64,000 nt of DNA. Source: Aptenodytes patagonicus (taxonomy: Eukaryota; Chordata; Aves; Sphenisciformes; Spheniscidae). The stretch is taken from positions 14,139,464 to 14,203,463 of the forward strand of contig NC_134958.1 of the NCBI RefSeq assembly GCF_965638725.1, given 5' to 3'. Of the stretch, positions 1 to 12,966 are shown piece by piece (positions within the stretch are counted from its first letter, which is position 1; every line of letters begins with the position of its first letter). The position numbers and the translations under genes were made by a program. The notes beneath the pieces are model-generated. The model did not search any database, was not told where the DNA came from, and was given only the letters and a program-made list of their open reading frames with translations.

Positions 1-2891
1 TTGTTCACTCTCTAAGAAATGCTATTTCATTGCATTTTAATTAGAATTTATATAATGATTTGTACAGCAACTATGTAAGCGTAAACAGTGTAAAACTAAA
101 CAAGTATTAATTTCTAGATTATTTGCATTGTTGCTGTAGGCCAGTGCGGGTGTCGGTCCCAGCTGTAAATAACAGCAGTGCATCGCTCTGCTGCAGCCAT
201 TTCTGTAGCTCGCAGTAGTAATTCAGCATAGGAGTTAAAGGAATTTTAGCCAGACTTCTGAGAAGTATTTGCCCTTTAAAACCTGTAGCTCCAGCATTAG
301 TTGAGGGATAAAGATCAACTTTTATGATGAACAGCCTGCGCCTTCAAATTTAGGTGGGAGATGATTCGGTGCGTAGCCTTAGAGAGGCTAGGTATGTCAT
401 CCTGCAAAATGAGGAGAAAACAAACGTGGGTCTCGTGGATATATTATTCAGACCTTAAAACTACTTACCCGTGTTGTACTCCTTAAATCTTTTAAGCATG
501 GTATGATGAAATCCTTTTCATAAAAGCAGCAAGGAAATAAACCAATTTAACACAGTCCCTTTGTGGGTTTAAATTACCTCTTTCTACTGTTGAAATTCTG
601 AATTTTTTTTTCTGCAGTTGAATAAAAATCCATCTATCCATTTAACATGTAATAAGCCTCTCTCCTGTACTGATATTTCTAGATTTTTTTTTTTTGGTGA
701 CTGGTGTGACTTAATGCGGTGGTTCTCTGAAAATACTCCACTTTTCTTTCTGAGTCCCCTTCAGTTCATTTATAGTTCATAAAAACTAAGTATTCCAGCA
801 GCGTTGCCGGGAAGCCGCAGATGCGGCTGGACCTGACCTGCAGCATCTCCTGCTCTTCCCTGGAGCTGCAAGGCGAGCATAGGAAATGCTTTGTGCTGCT
901 CCTAATTCTCTACTGTCCAAGGCAGCAGAACCCAAATAAAATAAAAGCTGTCTATAATGGCATAGCCAGGACCTTTTCGCAGCTATGGAGTCTGTTTAAA
1001 ACCGTGGAGTAACGGGCATGGGGTAATAGGGATGTAAAAAGTGCGGTGATGGTGTTTCCCCTTCCCTCTCTCCCCATCCCCTGGTAATCCAGATGGCTTA
1101 ATTAATTTTGAGTTTTATAGGTAGGGGTGAAGTGTGTCAGAAATGTCGTTCCCTATTTAAAAGTGAATTATCCCTTTGTGTAAAAGGAGCAGAGCATATT
1201 TGTTGAGGTCATCCTGAAAGCATCATCACTAAAAATTATCTGCTGATGCAGAAAATTGGATTTATTCTTATGCTAGCATTTCCATAAAAATACAATTATA
1301 TATAAATTTATGTTCTCTAAAAGCTTGTAGTAAACTGGGCTTTCAGAAAATAAGACACTTACCTTTTAAAGTCCAGTTTTAAATGACCAGATGGTGCTTA
1401 CAGTATGGAAGCATAAAACTGGTGAGAGATAATTGATTATTTCAATTTAAAAAGGGGGGATGGAACTCGAGGTGAAACTCCTTTTAATTGCTGTATGGTT
1501 AACTCCTGCATATCAGCAGAGCATCTGCAATATCTACAGCTGTCTCTGGAGGACCTTGTTGAAATTGCTGCTGGCCAGGTCCAGCACCGCTGGACCATCC
1601 TGGCGCGTCTGGGGCTGCACGAGCCCCCTGGCTCAGCTGCTGAGCGGCCCCCAGGATGTCAGACGGGGCTGCATTTAAGCAAAGCATTTAAAACTTAACT
1701 CAGCGGCTCTGATACTGTGGCTTACTAGGGAGGCGAAATTAAACTTCTGTTTAAGATACACTTCATAAAATCCTTATTAAATATTCCTGCGCATTTGAAA
1801 AATGCGCATGTCATTTGTTTGAAGGACTTCATTCCTCAGCAAAAGTAGGGTCTTCTGAGCAAATGTGCTTAGATCACTTCAGCTTCTGGATTTATTTCCA
1901 TGCTGCTCAGCCTTGCTCCTTTCCAGGGCTGTAACTGGTGTTGGAACACGCTTCATGCAGCAGGAGGTTTATCTTGCAGAAAAAAAATAAAAGAAAATCC
2001 CGAGAGAGGGTTTACATACTTTCTGCCTCCTCCTGGGGGATTGGGACATGTGAGCCCCCGAGCGCGTCCGTGGAGGTCCTGTCCCCGGGGGCAGTCCCGT
2101 ACTTTCCCAGTCCCTCCTTCACTTCTTCAGGAGGCTCCTGGCTCAGGGCCACTGGTACCGTCCCTGCCAGGGCTCTGGCTGTAAAGTCCTCCGTTACCAG
2201 CCCGCTTGCTCCTCTTTGTACACGTTATTGTTTTAAAAGTGCATTTGAGGTGCGGTAATGTTAAGAATCGATGCAGCCTTGAATGCTGAGTTTTCATCTC
2301 GGAAAGTGTTTATAGTTTGTGCTTTTAAAAAAAAGGCAAAAATAGCCATCTGTTTTTATGTAGATATCTCAGTGATTTCAGCTGTGTGAACTGCGGATAT
2401 TTCTAGGCTTCAGGTTTTGATTGTAGGGCTGTTTTGTTGGAAATCCCTCTTCCATGGTGCTGGGTAGGTGGCGGTTATATTCTGCTGAGGATTTCTCTTC
2501 CTTCTGTGCGCCAAGGCCGGTGAGAGTTTGTTCGCTGATTCCCGGTGGTTGCTGAGCGTCTCATTAACATCAAGCTTTTCATTTAGAAGCAGTTGCCCTG
2601 CGATCGCTGCTCTTTCTTTGCGTCCTTTGCATTTGGTGAAACAACGTGTTGTCGCAGGCAGGAGGTGAATCATGACTTGGTACATTTGATCTCGTTGCTT
2701 ATGGAGAGCTGGAAAAACCCGAATTCTCTTCTAGGTGCCCCCACCTGTCCCCTTCCCACCAAACACCATCATGGTGTGCGTCTGACGATGCTCCCACCGG
2801 ACAGGCTCTACCAGGGCTCCGAATTAGCAGAACCAACAGCTCCGGCTTTAAGCACCGCCACTTGAAAAGCTCTCCCCTCTCTGTTTTGCAG
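1..2891 (+). other. GLCE: GLCE intron upstream of the first coding exon (partial)
   Basis: This non-coding sequence runs into the acceptor (polypyrimidine tract, then AG at 2890-2891) of the first coding exon of GLCE. Upstream non-coding exons and the promoter are outside the window. The few open frames here are short, overlap on both strands and resemble no family I know. I see no RNA gene and no clear repeat family in it. Confidence 0.7.
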
Positions 2892-2904
2892 GTATGGTGT
2901 GAAT

Positions 2905-3454
2905 ATGCGTTGCTTGGCAGCTCGGGTCAACTACAAGACTCTGATCATCATCTGTGCCCTCTTCACCCTGGTGACAGTCCTGCTCTGGAACCGATGCTCC
3001 TCCGACAGAGCCGGCCCGTTCCCCCGCAGCCTCGCCAGCCCCGAACGCCGAGCCGCCGCCGCCGCCTCTGAGAGCGACCTGGCCCGGCAGCAGAGCGAGG
3101 AGGCATCGCCCCAGGAGCAGCAGAAGGCTCCCCCCGTCGCGGGAGGCTTCAATGGCAACAAAGCCCCGGGGCTGAAGTACGAGGAGATTGACTGTCTGAT
3201 CAATGATGAGCACACCGTTAAAGGGAGGAGGGAAGGCAACGAGGTCTTCCTGCCGTTCAGCTGGGTAGAGAAATACTTTGAGGTTTATGGGAAAATTGCT
3301 CAGTACGATGGTTATGACAGGTTTGAATTCTCTCATAGCTACTCCAAAGTATACACACAGCGAGCACCTTACCACCCCGACGGGGTCTTCATGTCCTTCG
3401 AGGGCTACAACGTAGAGGTTCGAGACAGAGTGAAGTGCATAAGTGGTGTTGAAG
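2905..3454 (+). CDS. GLCE: GLCE coding exon 1 (residues 1-184)
   Basis: The acceptor AG is at 2890-2891, so the exon starts at 2892 with 13 nt of 5' UTR. It encodes the cytosolic tail, the signal anchor, the stem and the start of the lumenal domain up to ISGVEG. The donor is G|gtttgt at 3455, a rather weak match, leaving phase 1. The stem carries a run of five alanines encoded by GCC repeats, and is shorter than the human stem as I remember it. Confidence 0.95.
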
Positions 3455-6400
3455 GTTTGTGTCGAGTATTTTTATTTTTTTTTAATAGTTGAAATGCTTC
3501 TTAAAATTTGCTGCCATCGTTTGAGATGCAAAGTGATCTTAATTTTGTCATGATAGACTCGATAAAAAAACCTTTCAGAAATCGTGCACATTCTCCGCTT
3601 CGTGCCAAGTTTTCCCAGCTCCCGTCCTGCATCCTGGGGGTTGGACTAGATGACATTTAAAGGTCCCTTCCAACCCAAGCTATTCTATGATCTCTGGTTT
3701 TACTGGTTGCAGCAAACTCCAGAGGTGCCGGGACGCTTCTCTTACAGTGCTGCTGTCGGGTTTTGGCATTGTTGTTGACACTTGTCATATCTGTCAGGGA
3801 GCCACAGTTATTTTAAAATCTAAAATTAAAAAAAAAAGCCTGGCCCTGCTGTCTGAGGAGGCTCCCGCTTCCCTGCGGGCACAGAGATACAGCCCCACGC
3901 TCTGAGCCAAACGGCACTGCCAGCATCTGTGGAACGGCCTGGCCGCTCACGGGCAGCTTAATATTCGGGGTTTTGTCTTCAGGTTTAACAATATCCCGTC
4001 TCCTTGCATTGCTGGGGCAGTGCCGGAGATACAGCAGTCGAACCTTCACCGCTGGGCTGCTCCAGAGCAAGCGGGGAGGGTTTTGCTCAGCAGTGTGGGA
4101 TTAGCTCTTGCCAAAGCTCGTCCTGTGCACAGTCCGGGTAAATCGGCATCACCGCGCTGCCGTGCCCGGGGCAGGCAGGGCATCGCCTCGCCTTGTCCTG
4201 CGAAAGGTGCTGCTGGCCGCAGCAAGGTGAGGAGGTTTCAGAGGACTGCTGAAGGGTCAAAAAGCTCTCCAGCCATTGAAGCATCTCTGGATAAAATTAA
4301 TATACGGTAAATCCTTTCCAACTTGCACTTTTGCTAAACCGTGCAATCAGTAATTAGGATGCAAGGTCTTCCCGCATCTCAGCAAAGATTTGATCGCAGA
4401 AAATTCTTGTCGGGTTTCATATTAAAAAATCAATGACTTTATAAAACTGTTATGGAATGTGACATTGTGACCCCTCATAAATTAAACACCAACTTTTACT
4501 TAATAAAATATATCAATTTTCATGCATCTCGGTGATCGGTGATGCTCTGCTGTGTTGATATGAGCTCTTCCCATGATACGGTCACTGCAGAAAGCTGGCA
4601 TGTCATGCAATTAATTTGTCTGTAAAGGATTCACATAAACAAATGCATAGGGTATGTCAGTTGTGGGTTTTTTTACGGTTACTCTCACATTTTTATTATT
4701 TTTTTAACTCTCATCCTCATTACATCTGCCAAGGAAGGGAAACAGGGCTCTGAAACTCGGGGCTCTCCCAAAGGTGCAAATGGATCCTGGTAGCTACGCA
4801 TCCACGATGTGTGAGCATTGCCCTGCTCAGGGTTTACGTCTGCTGTGAGAGGCTGAGGAGATGGCTCTCCTTTCTAACTGCTACAGTCATTGCTGATTAA
4901 ATACAGCTTGTGAATATGAATGAGAGCCATGGGTGCTGCTTCTGTTGTTGGGGGGTGGGCTTGGACCTAGGACTTGGAGCCCCACCAGTTTTTGTATGAA
5001 ATGTGGAAGATGTGTGAGACGCCCCTTGCAACTGGACTCCGCGGTTCTTGTCATGTTTTTTGCGCAAAAAGCTGAAATTCAGTAAGAACTAATTGAGAAC
5101 CAGGTCAGATTCGGCAGCCTCTTGCCTTGCCAGATGCACGCACAAGGTGCTGTGCGTAGCTGCTCTCTACTTAAACCTCGAGAGACAGTGAGTTTAATGC
5201 TCGACAATGTGGTTATTTATCTATAAACCTTGCTTTTCTGCAGCATGTGATTTAAGACCTATCATTATGAAATGTGGTGCCAGAGCCTGGATTTTGTAAA
5301 GGCGATAGAGTTATTGGCATCCAGCAAACAGGTCGGGGAAGAGACATGGTTGTAGTTTGTAGGGAAGGTGTTTTAATATTAAAATACGTTCTCAGACAGT
5401 TTTAGGCTCTTGCCTTGCGTCATTCCAGCCCCAGAGAGTCTCATATTGCTGCATGATGAAAAAAACCCTCGTGTTATATTTTCACCTTCTCTCTTTCTGC
5501 AAGGTTAATGTGTTGTTATGTCCTATGACCTGGAGAATTTAATCTTGTCATCTTGTATAAATTTCAAGTAAAGCTCTTATAGCAGATTTCTTTTTTTGCA
5601 TCTTTCAGTCTCAATGAATGCACCCTTAACTGAAAATGTTTAGCATTAATAAGCGAGCTGGCTTCCAGGAGTTGAGATAATACATGGTATTTAAATATTT
5701 CCTGTGATGTTTTTCTCTTTAGGCAGCAGTAAGCCATCACATCTCCATCAGTAACATTTATTAGTAACACAAAGCACCAAAATATGTATGAAAATGTATC
5801 TTTTTACATTAGTTTAAGTAATCTTTTCATTGTACCAGATTTCAGAAGAAATTGGTTTCTGAGCTTGACATTGCCAAGGGGGAAAATCGTGCAAATGCCA
5901 ACTTGTTTATTCTCATCTTCTTTTCTCTTTTCTTATGTGCATGCAAAGGTTTGCAGTACTAAATATCCTTGGTTTCCTGCATGAGGGTCACAATGATATA
6001 TTCCCACTTCGGATTCATATTTAGAGGTTGGGAATTTGTTCCAAATAAAATTCAGGACTTTAGGAGAATCCTGTTTTTATCCGCATCTTAAGTATCGTGT
6101 CTTTGCTTGCTTATGGAGGTATGTGTATAAATAAGTCTCCTCCACACAGTTTGTTTCCATTTCCCACGCAGCTGGTGATGCAATAGGCAGTTTACAGCAC
6201 GAGGGTTTTTCCACCCAAAACTGGAGGCTGCAGCTCCTGGGAGCTGGCGAAGGGCAGGCAGAGGAGAGTGCCTGGAGCTCGGCAGGGTTTTCTGTAGGTG
6301 CATCTCTGTTAATGATCGTAACGGAGGGTGGAGGTTTTATATCAAGCACGGCTATGTGACATTGCCTGAGCTCATACAACGGGTTTTGCATGTGAAATCC

Positions 6401-9400
6401 AATCCATCAGGCTACAGAAGATGTTCTCTGTGATCTTCCTGCTTTGAGTCCTCTAAAGAGGTGGTGCTCCAGCGGGGTTCTTCTGGTCAGTGCAGACTTT
6501 TAAATCTAAGATCACCCTAACCATAAATGAAGTGTGCTCTCCTGCAAGACAGCCAGCTTTTGGGACAGGGAGTCATGTGTGGAGGGTTAATCCCAGGGAT
6601 GGCTGGGCTGGAGCAGTAGCTCTGAAGACAAGGGACAGCTTTGGGTGGAAGAACTGGGGCATATTCTGCTGGTATTGCATGGAGAGCTTGGCTGGTTTCC
6701 ACAGGCATCACTTCAGACTGTGCTTGTAATACTCTGAGGGGAGCCAAGGTAATTGGAGCAGATTTGTAGATGCTGGGTAAATTGCTCTTTTAGCATCAAA
6801 TAACTCTTACCAAAATCTGGTAATAACATATACACTAGATTTGCAAAGATTTATGTGGCATTAAAGGGATTGTGTTAGATGTAACATCGTTTGGAGATTT
6901 AGTGGTCTCTGGGGTAGGGGGGAAAAATCTGTTAGAGCATTTTAAATGTATTTTAAAACAAGTATGATGCTTCAGTAAACAATTAAATGAGAATGTATGG
7001 AAGAACATGATAAGGACTTCTCTGCCACTCAAATCTGCTTAGTTTTGACTAGTCACAGATCTCAGTGTAAATGGGAGCAATTCACTCCTTGAACAGGACT
7101 TTCCTCAAGTCTAACTAATGGTGAAACCTAGAGATATTATTTGCTAGAAGTAAAGGAGTGAGGAGGAGGAGCATGCAGGGCTGCAAACACTGTTTTTTTG
7201 AAAACGTGCCACTAAAATACTCATTTTTCTTCCTCTCTCATAGGTGTGCCGTTGTCCACGCAGTGGGGACCTCAAGGCTATTTCTACCCCATCCAGATTG
7301 CACAGTATGGCTTAAGTCACTACAGTAAAAACCTGACGGAGAAACCACCTCACATCGAGGTGTACGAAACGGCCGAAGAGAAGGACAAAACCAGCAGGTC
7401 TGTGGACTGGACGGTGCCGAAAGGCTGTTCTCTGTCCACAGTATCTGATAAAGCCAAGTTCACTAGCGTCAAACAGTTTGTCGCTCCAGGTGGGTTATCC
7501 TAAATGCGTGGCAGCTAAGCCACGTCCGTTAATTTGCACAGATGGTATCAGGGGAGCTTTATCTTGCTAGGATTAATGTGTGTTCATTTATCCTGCATGA
7601 CTTCCCATCCTTAAGATCTCACCTGAGAATGTCATCTTGTTTCTGTACCTCTGGAGTTTTTCTTTTCTTTGGTTTTCTCTCCGTCACTGCTTTTTCAACA
7701 CTATTTTAATGCAAAAATGGGTGGATGTATGCATGGAGGGCAATGAGAAGCTACAGTCACGTTTCCTGAGCCTTTCAGCTTCTGCCTCAAAATAGAAGCA
7801 AAGAAAAAAATGGAACCAGTTGTGAAGCCTGGGAAATAGCACTGACGTGTGATAAGCAGATGTTGACAGATGATAGATAAGGTCTATTTTCAGCCTGGAG
7901 CAAGCGTAGCACGTGCTGCTCTCCGGCTGGACCCGGGATCTCTCTCTTCATTGGGATGCAACTATTTTTGCAAAATCTGAGATCTTAGTTCTGGCTAGCC
8001 CAAGTTGCCTTAAACAAGGCAGCAAGAGGGAGCAGCTGCCCACAGGTATTTGCAGAGGACTGTGGGAGGACGGTGAAGATCTGTGGCTGCATACGGGCGC
8101 TCTCCTTCACCTGCAGACGTGCAAGATGCATTTTGTTGCCGTCTCTTCAGTTTACTGTGTTCTGTTTCGTACTTAGCAGGGAAATTCATTACTTCATGCG
8201 AGAGTTTCCTTTGTGCTAGGACAGGCTCATTAATAAGGACATAATGTATTTTTCCTCAATCAATACCCATTAGAATTAATGAGTCCATTACTTAAAAAGA
8301 CAATGAAGTAATTTTCAGTTGGCACCTTAGGCCTGGGTCTCCAGGGAAAAAATTGTTGAACACTCTTGTGTCTTTGTAGTAGATAAATACAGGGAGAGGA
8401 AAGGCTAAAAGATCTGTTATGTATTCTCTCCTCATCCTTTATTGATGGCAGAGTAATCTGTGGGGCTCGAAGGCCGCGGTATGAATCCACTCGTCTTAGA
8501 TGGCCTTAAGTAATGGATTGATAGGCTCTTAAGGCAGTGCAAACAACAGGCAGCCTTTAGTTCTCCTTCGCCTCTTAAAAGTCTTTTTTTTTTTCTTTTT
8601 TTTTTTTTAAAAAGTGGGGGTTTTCTATTTTATTTATAATTCCTTCTATTATAATTCACTTTGTTATCACACAAGCATTTATTTACAAGGAACCATAAAA
8701 CTTACTTGACAGGAATTGTGAGTGGGATTTTTTTAATTAGATTTTTCATAGCAGCAAAATGTTGTGTAACAAAGCGCTCGGTTTCTTCTCCCAAAGCAGA
8801 TGCTCATCTCCAGAACTCAAAGGAGTGAAGCTTTTACTTTAAAAGATTGGAAAACATGACATTCAGTCAAAATAATAGGTCCCATACAATAGCACCGTAC
8901 AGCGCAAGACGTGGAAATGGTCTTGATGCAAAATGCCATAGATTAGTTTGGGAGGTGGGGAAAAGCCTCTGCTATGCAGGGAGAGTGGACCGTAACTCGT
9001 TGGTTGCACGTAGAAATATTTATAGGGCATTTCACACATTGAGAAGTAGCAGAAAGGAAACAATTGGCTTGCGCGGGAGAATTTTATTCTATAGAAAGCG
9101 GTTAATTTGAGATGACTGTCTTTAAGTGTTTATCATCCCTCTGTGCCTTCAAAGTGACAGGATTTGCACACAGCCTTACAAACTAATTAGCCCTTTGATC
9201 TTTTAGTATAGGTTTTTTGGGGAGGAGTTGATTTTACATTTTAAAATCTAGCCTGTGAGAGAACACTGGATTTAATTATCTGGCATTGCCTAGGAGCTTT
9301 ATTTAATATATTTTTTAATTAAACTGCATTTTGCCAATGGAGAGGTTAATAAATACTTTAACACGTTAGTCTTTCTGTATTCTTTTCTTTTTTCCCCCCA

Positions 9401-11198
9401 TGAAACTAATCAGCGCACTGGTTTTTGGAACTGTCAGGTTGGAAAAGAAAAAAGTCACAGATTTAAATATCGGTCCTGGGGGGATCCTCAAAACCTGCTT
9501 CTCGGCACTCCCAGCTTTTTTTTGCTGAAAGCGGAGCTTTATGCAGAAATGCAACCGCTCAAGCAGCGCTGCGTTTTTGGTGTCTTTTCTGCCAAGTGAA
9601 ATTTTCAGTTTGGAACAAAAGGGTGGTTGTTGGTTTATATTTTGAATTACAGAAGAGGAAAATCACGGAGCATCTACGTTCTTGCAGCTTGGCTGCTGTG
9701 CCCCATCCTGTAGGAAAAGTCCGGCTCTGCCTGTCCTGCATGCTGCCAGCAGGCAGCTGCAGCAGCAGCGAGACCCCCCCGTTGGTGGCCCTTTCCCTTA
9801 CCCCAGATCCCGCTGCTGTCCGTTGCGCTCCACCATCAATCAGGTACCAGAAGCGTATGATAAAGCCATCGATCCAGCCCCCTGGCTCTTCTGCTCCGCA
9901 GCGAAGTGCTGCAGCGTGTTAATGTAAGATGCAAAGAGTTCTCTCCGGTGCTGCGGGAGTCGGCCTTCGCTCACTGATTTACTTTTATCCTTAATTAAAT
10001 AATATATGATAGTGCACAGAAAGAATGATTGAATTATTGATGGGCTGCCCTAAAAGCTTTTGGATCCTGCCTGGTAAGAGGGCTTACCTCTGGAAGCTGT
10101 GCTTCATAGCTTAAACGTTTTGGAGGAACGAGTGCTTTACCACTGAACACGGCTTTTTTTGTTTGTTTTGCAGAAAATACCGAGGGGGTATCTCTGCAGC
10201 TTGGGAACACCCGAGATTTTATTATTTCTTTTGATCTCAAATTCGTAACAAACGGGAGCGTTTCTGTGGTTCTCGAGACTACGGAGAAGAACCAGCTCTT
10301 CACCGTGCACTACGTCTCCAACACCCAGCTCATTGCTTTTAAGGACCGAGACATCTACTACGGCATCGGTCCCAGGACTAGCTGGAGCACCCTCACCCGG
10401 GACCTGGTCACCGACCTGCGGAAAGGCGTCGGCCTCTCGAACACGAAAGCTGTGAAGCAGACCAAAATCATGCCCAAGAGAGTGGTGAGGCTGATAGCGA
10501 AGGGTAGAGGCTTCCTCGATAACGTCACCATCTCGGCCACCGCTCACATGGCGGCTTTTTTTGCTGCCAGCAGCTGGCTGGTGAGGAACCAGGACGAGAG
10601 GGGCGGCTGGCCCATCATGGTGATGAGGAAGCTGGGGGAGGGATTTAAGTCCTTGGACCCAGGCTGGTACTCGGCCATGGCGCAAGGACAGGCCATCTCA
10701 ACGCTGGTGCGGGCGTACCTGCTGACGAAGGACCATGTGTTCCTCAGCTCGGCTCTGCGGGCAACAGCGCCGTACAAGCTGCCGTCGGAGCAGCGCGGGG
10801 TGAAAGCCGTCTTCATGAACCGGCACGACTGGTATGAGGAGTACCCGACCTCACCCAGCTCCTTCGTGCTCAACGGTTTCATGTACTCCTTAATCGGGCT
10901 GTATGACTTAAAAGAAACGGCTGGGGAGAAGCTGGGGAAGGAGGCGCGGGTCCTCTACGAGCGGGGCATGGAGTCCCTGAAGGCCATGCTTCCCCTTTAT
11001 GACACCGGCTCAGGGACCATCTATGACCTTCGGCACTTCATGCTCGGCACCGCTCCCAACCTGGCCCGATGGGACTATCACACCACCCACATCAACCAGC
11101 TCCAGCTCCTCAGCACGATAGATGAGTCCCCCATCTTCAAAGAGTTCGTCAAGAGGTGGAAGAGCTATCTGCGAGGCGGCCGGGCAAAGCACAACTAG
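2905..11198 (+). CDS. GLCE: D-glucuronyl C5-epimerase, three coding exons
   Basis: Converts D-glucuronic acid to L-iduronic acid in nascent heparan sulfate/heparin chains in the Golgi, after N-deacetylation/N-sulfation and alongside 2-O-sulfation. Coding exons are 2905-3454, 7244-7489 and 10174-11198, which join in frame to 606 aa (human 617, from memory). Residues 1-11 are cytosolic, about 12-28 form the signal anchor of a type II Golgi protein, a low-complexity Ala/Arg/Ser stem follows, then the lumenal epimerase domain. The catalytic residues I know from the human enzyme (E499, Y500, Y560, Y578) correspond here to E488 and Y489 in DWYEEYP, Y549 in IYDLRHF and Y567 in WDYHTTH; all are present. 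The ATG at 2905 is chosen because [13 protein letters not shown] is the conserved N terminus and it has A at -3. The frame is intact. I am very sure of the identity. Confidence 0.97.
3455..7243 (+). other. GLCE: GLCE intron between coding exons 1 and 2
   Basis: A 3.8 kb intron with GT at 3455 and AG at 7242-7243. It carries the CR1 fragment at about 3629-3691. The rest is AT-rich, with no gene or RNA gene that I can recognise. Confidence 0.85.
3629..3691 (+). mobile_element. CR1 LINE 3'-end fragment, forward orientation
   Basis: The sequence has the core GGTTGGACTAGATGA, then a TTTAAAGGTCCCTTCCAACCCA segment broken here into its usual words, and finishes with ATTCTATGAT. This is the signature 3' end of chicken repeat 1 non-LTR retrotransposons, which lack a poly(A) tail and end in short ATTCTATG repeats. 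Only the 3' end is recognisable; the 5' boundary is uncertain. It lies in a GLCE intron in the sense direction. Confidence 0.85.
7244..7489 (+). CDS. GLCE: GLCE coding exon 2 (residues 184-266)
   Basis: The acceptor is ctctcatag before 7244. The first two bases complete a Gly codon and the exon continues [17 protein letters not shown], nearly invariant in the family. It contains a KNLT glycosylation sequon. The donor is CCAG|gtgggt at 7490, phase 1. Confidence 0.96.
7490..10173 (+). other. GLCE: GLCE intron between coding exons 2 and 3
   Basis: A 2.7 kb intron with GT at 7490 and AG at 10172-10173. It holds a long T-rich tract at about 8583-8608 and otherwise unremarkable AT-rich sequence. 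No gene was seen. Confidence 0.85.
8583..8608 (+). repeat. T-rich homopolymer tract
   Basis: Two T runs separated by a single C, followed by A residues, inside a GLCE intron. It is low complexity and could be an A-tail remnant on the other strand, but no retroposed body is recognisable. Confidence 0.6.
10174..11198 (+). CDS. GLCE: GLCE terminal coding exon 3 (residues 266-606)
   Basis: The acceptor is tgttttgcag before 10174. This single uninterrupted exon holds the whole C-terminal half, with the catalytic Glu/Tyr residues, NGS and NVT sequons and the terminal RAKHN, ending at TAG 11196-11198. It is much more GC-rich than exon 2, mostly at third codon positions. A 182-codon open frame on the opposite strand at 10137-10685 is a shadow of this composition. 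Confidence 0.97.
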
Positions 11199-12966
11199 AG
11201 CTTACAACCAAACCCCTCAGTCCTGCTGCCTCGCAGAGGTACAGCTTCAAAGGTTGCATCCTAAATTTTTTATGGACCGTTTCAAAGAAGTGATCCTTAA
11301 AACTGATCTCCTGAAATCATTGCATTCCAGTGTGAAAATATTTGGGTCCGATGGGTAGGATTCGGGAACTTCACCTGTCCTTAGTGCTCCACAGCGAAAC
11401 TAACTGCACAAAGCAAAACCCCTTTGTGCTCCTGAGTTTGGGGACGTTTTTGGTTTTTTTTCCTTTTTGTAGGAAAACATTTGCAGAAGCCATACAGGTC
11501 TCTCAAGTCCAGCACTTGCCTGAAAAGTTAGTCTGTGGCCTCTTTTAAAATGGAGTTATATGTGTATATGTTGGAACAGCGTAACAGATCATGTGGTGTA
11601 ATGCCGTAAATGTGTATTTACTTGTAGCCTGGGTAGTGGACAGTGTATCTTTTTAAAGGCTTTTTTTTAATACGGATTCTTTTCTTGGGATGAAAAATAC
11701 ACAATGTTGTTTTTTTTTTTCAATTCTCTGTATGTAGATCCTTTAGCTGTATGGTTTCTTTACAGACATGTGGATGGAAAACACGCAGACAGCGTGCAGG
11801 CTTCAAAGTCACGTCACATAAGCACAACGCGGTGGGGCTCACGGACCTCACAAAGCCTGCAACCGTGCCACCCCCCTTTTCTAAAGCCAAATTTACCATC
11901 GCCCGTCAGGTTTGCTGGTGTCATCTCCTCCCTGGTAGCTGAAATCTCTTGTTGTGGAGCCCGATGTTTTGTACTGTATTTTTTAATTACATCTGAGAGG
12001 TTTCTCTAAGCTTTGGCAACTTCATTCTTTGGGAGACTTGAATTCCTGAGTGTGACGTGGAGCTCATTTTGAGTAGCGCACAGGAAATTCAGTTGGAATT
12101 AATTAAGGTTTTCCTGTGGTGATTTTAATTTTTAACCTGCTTGAGCATATCAAGCATTTTAAAAATTAAAATTACCCCAGAGGGCTTTCCAGCTCCACCT
12201 GTGCTTTAATACCAAGTTTCACCTCTGCCTACTGTCTTACTCATCGTGTACGGGGTCGTTACATCTCCAGCACTGGCTTCTTGGGTGTGCTTTGTCTTCG
12301 TGGCTCTGCCAAGCGAGCAAGGTACTCGTGCAATAACCGAACACACGCGTCCGAACCCAAACGCTTTCACTGTACTGTTGTAATGCTGAAGAAACCAGGC
12401 AGTTTCTTCTATTTATCAATCCTTTACACCCACCGTTAGCCTGCCTTCTCGGCGTGTAGCTTCCTGCTTGGTCCAGAAGAGTAAAACCAACCGACTGCAT
12501 CACTAGGTCAGGGGCGTTTAGTTTGGTAGCGCAGCAAGTATCGGGTTATCAGCTCTGTTGAGGCTTGCTGGTGTTTGCTGTGGGGGTCCCAGACTCGAAA
12601 GCTCCCGACGTATGCCGGCACGGGAAGGACGTGTATTAGCTTGGGGGTTTTTCCACTGATCCTACTACATGTTGTACATGTAGGTGGGTGCTAAACTTAA
12701 GATGATCATACTGAGGACAGAGTTCATTCAAATCACAAAAAGGCTGGGCACAAGGACAATATGCATCTTGATTTTTTTTTTTTCTTTTCTCTACTTTTTG
12801 ATGCTTTTTGTATTTCTTGCAGATATTTGAAACAACTTTGTAATTACTTGATCTTTGCAAACGCATGCTACGATCAAATCAATTAATATGAGAAGTGGAT
12901 GTCACAGGAGAAATTTCAATACCAAAGGTAGCAGAGGTGAATTTTTTTTTTACGTACATGTGTATC

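Noticed and set aside
2899..2904. Upstream in-frame GTG as the GLCE start
   Set aside because: The frame opens with GTG-AAT before the ATG at 2905. The conserved protein starts [13 protein letters not shown] and the ATG has a good context, so the GTG is not needed.
10137..10685. 182-codon open frame on the - strand over GLCE exon 3
   Set aside because: It is the complement of a GC-rich coding exon, has no domain, and runs across the exon 3 acceptor.
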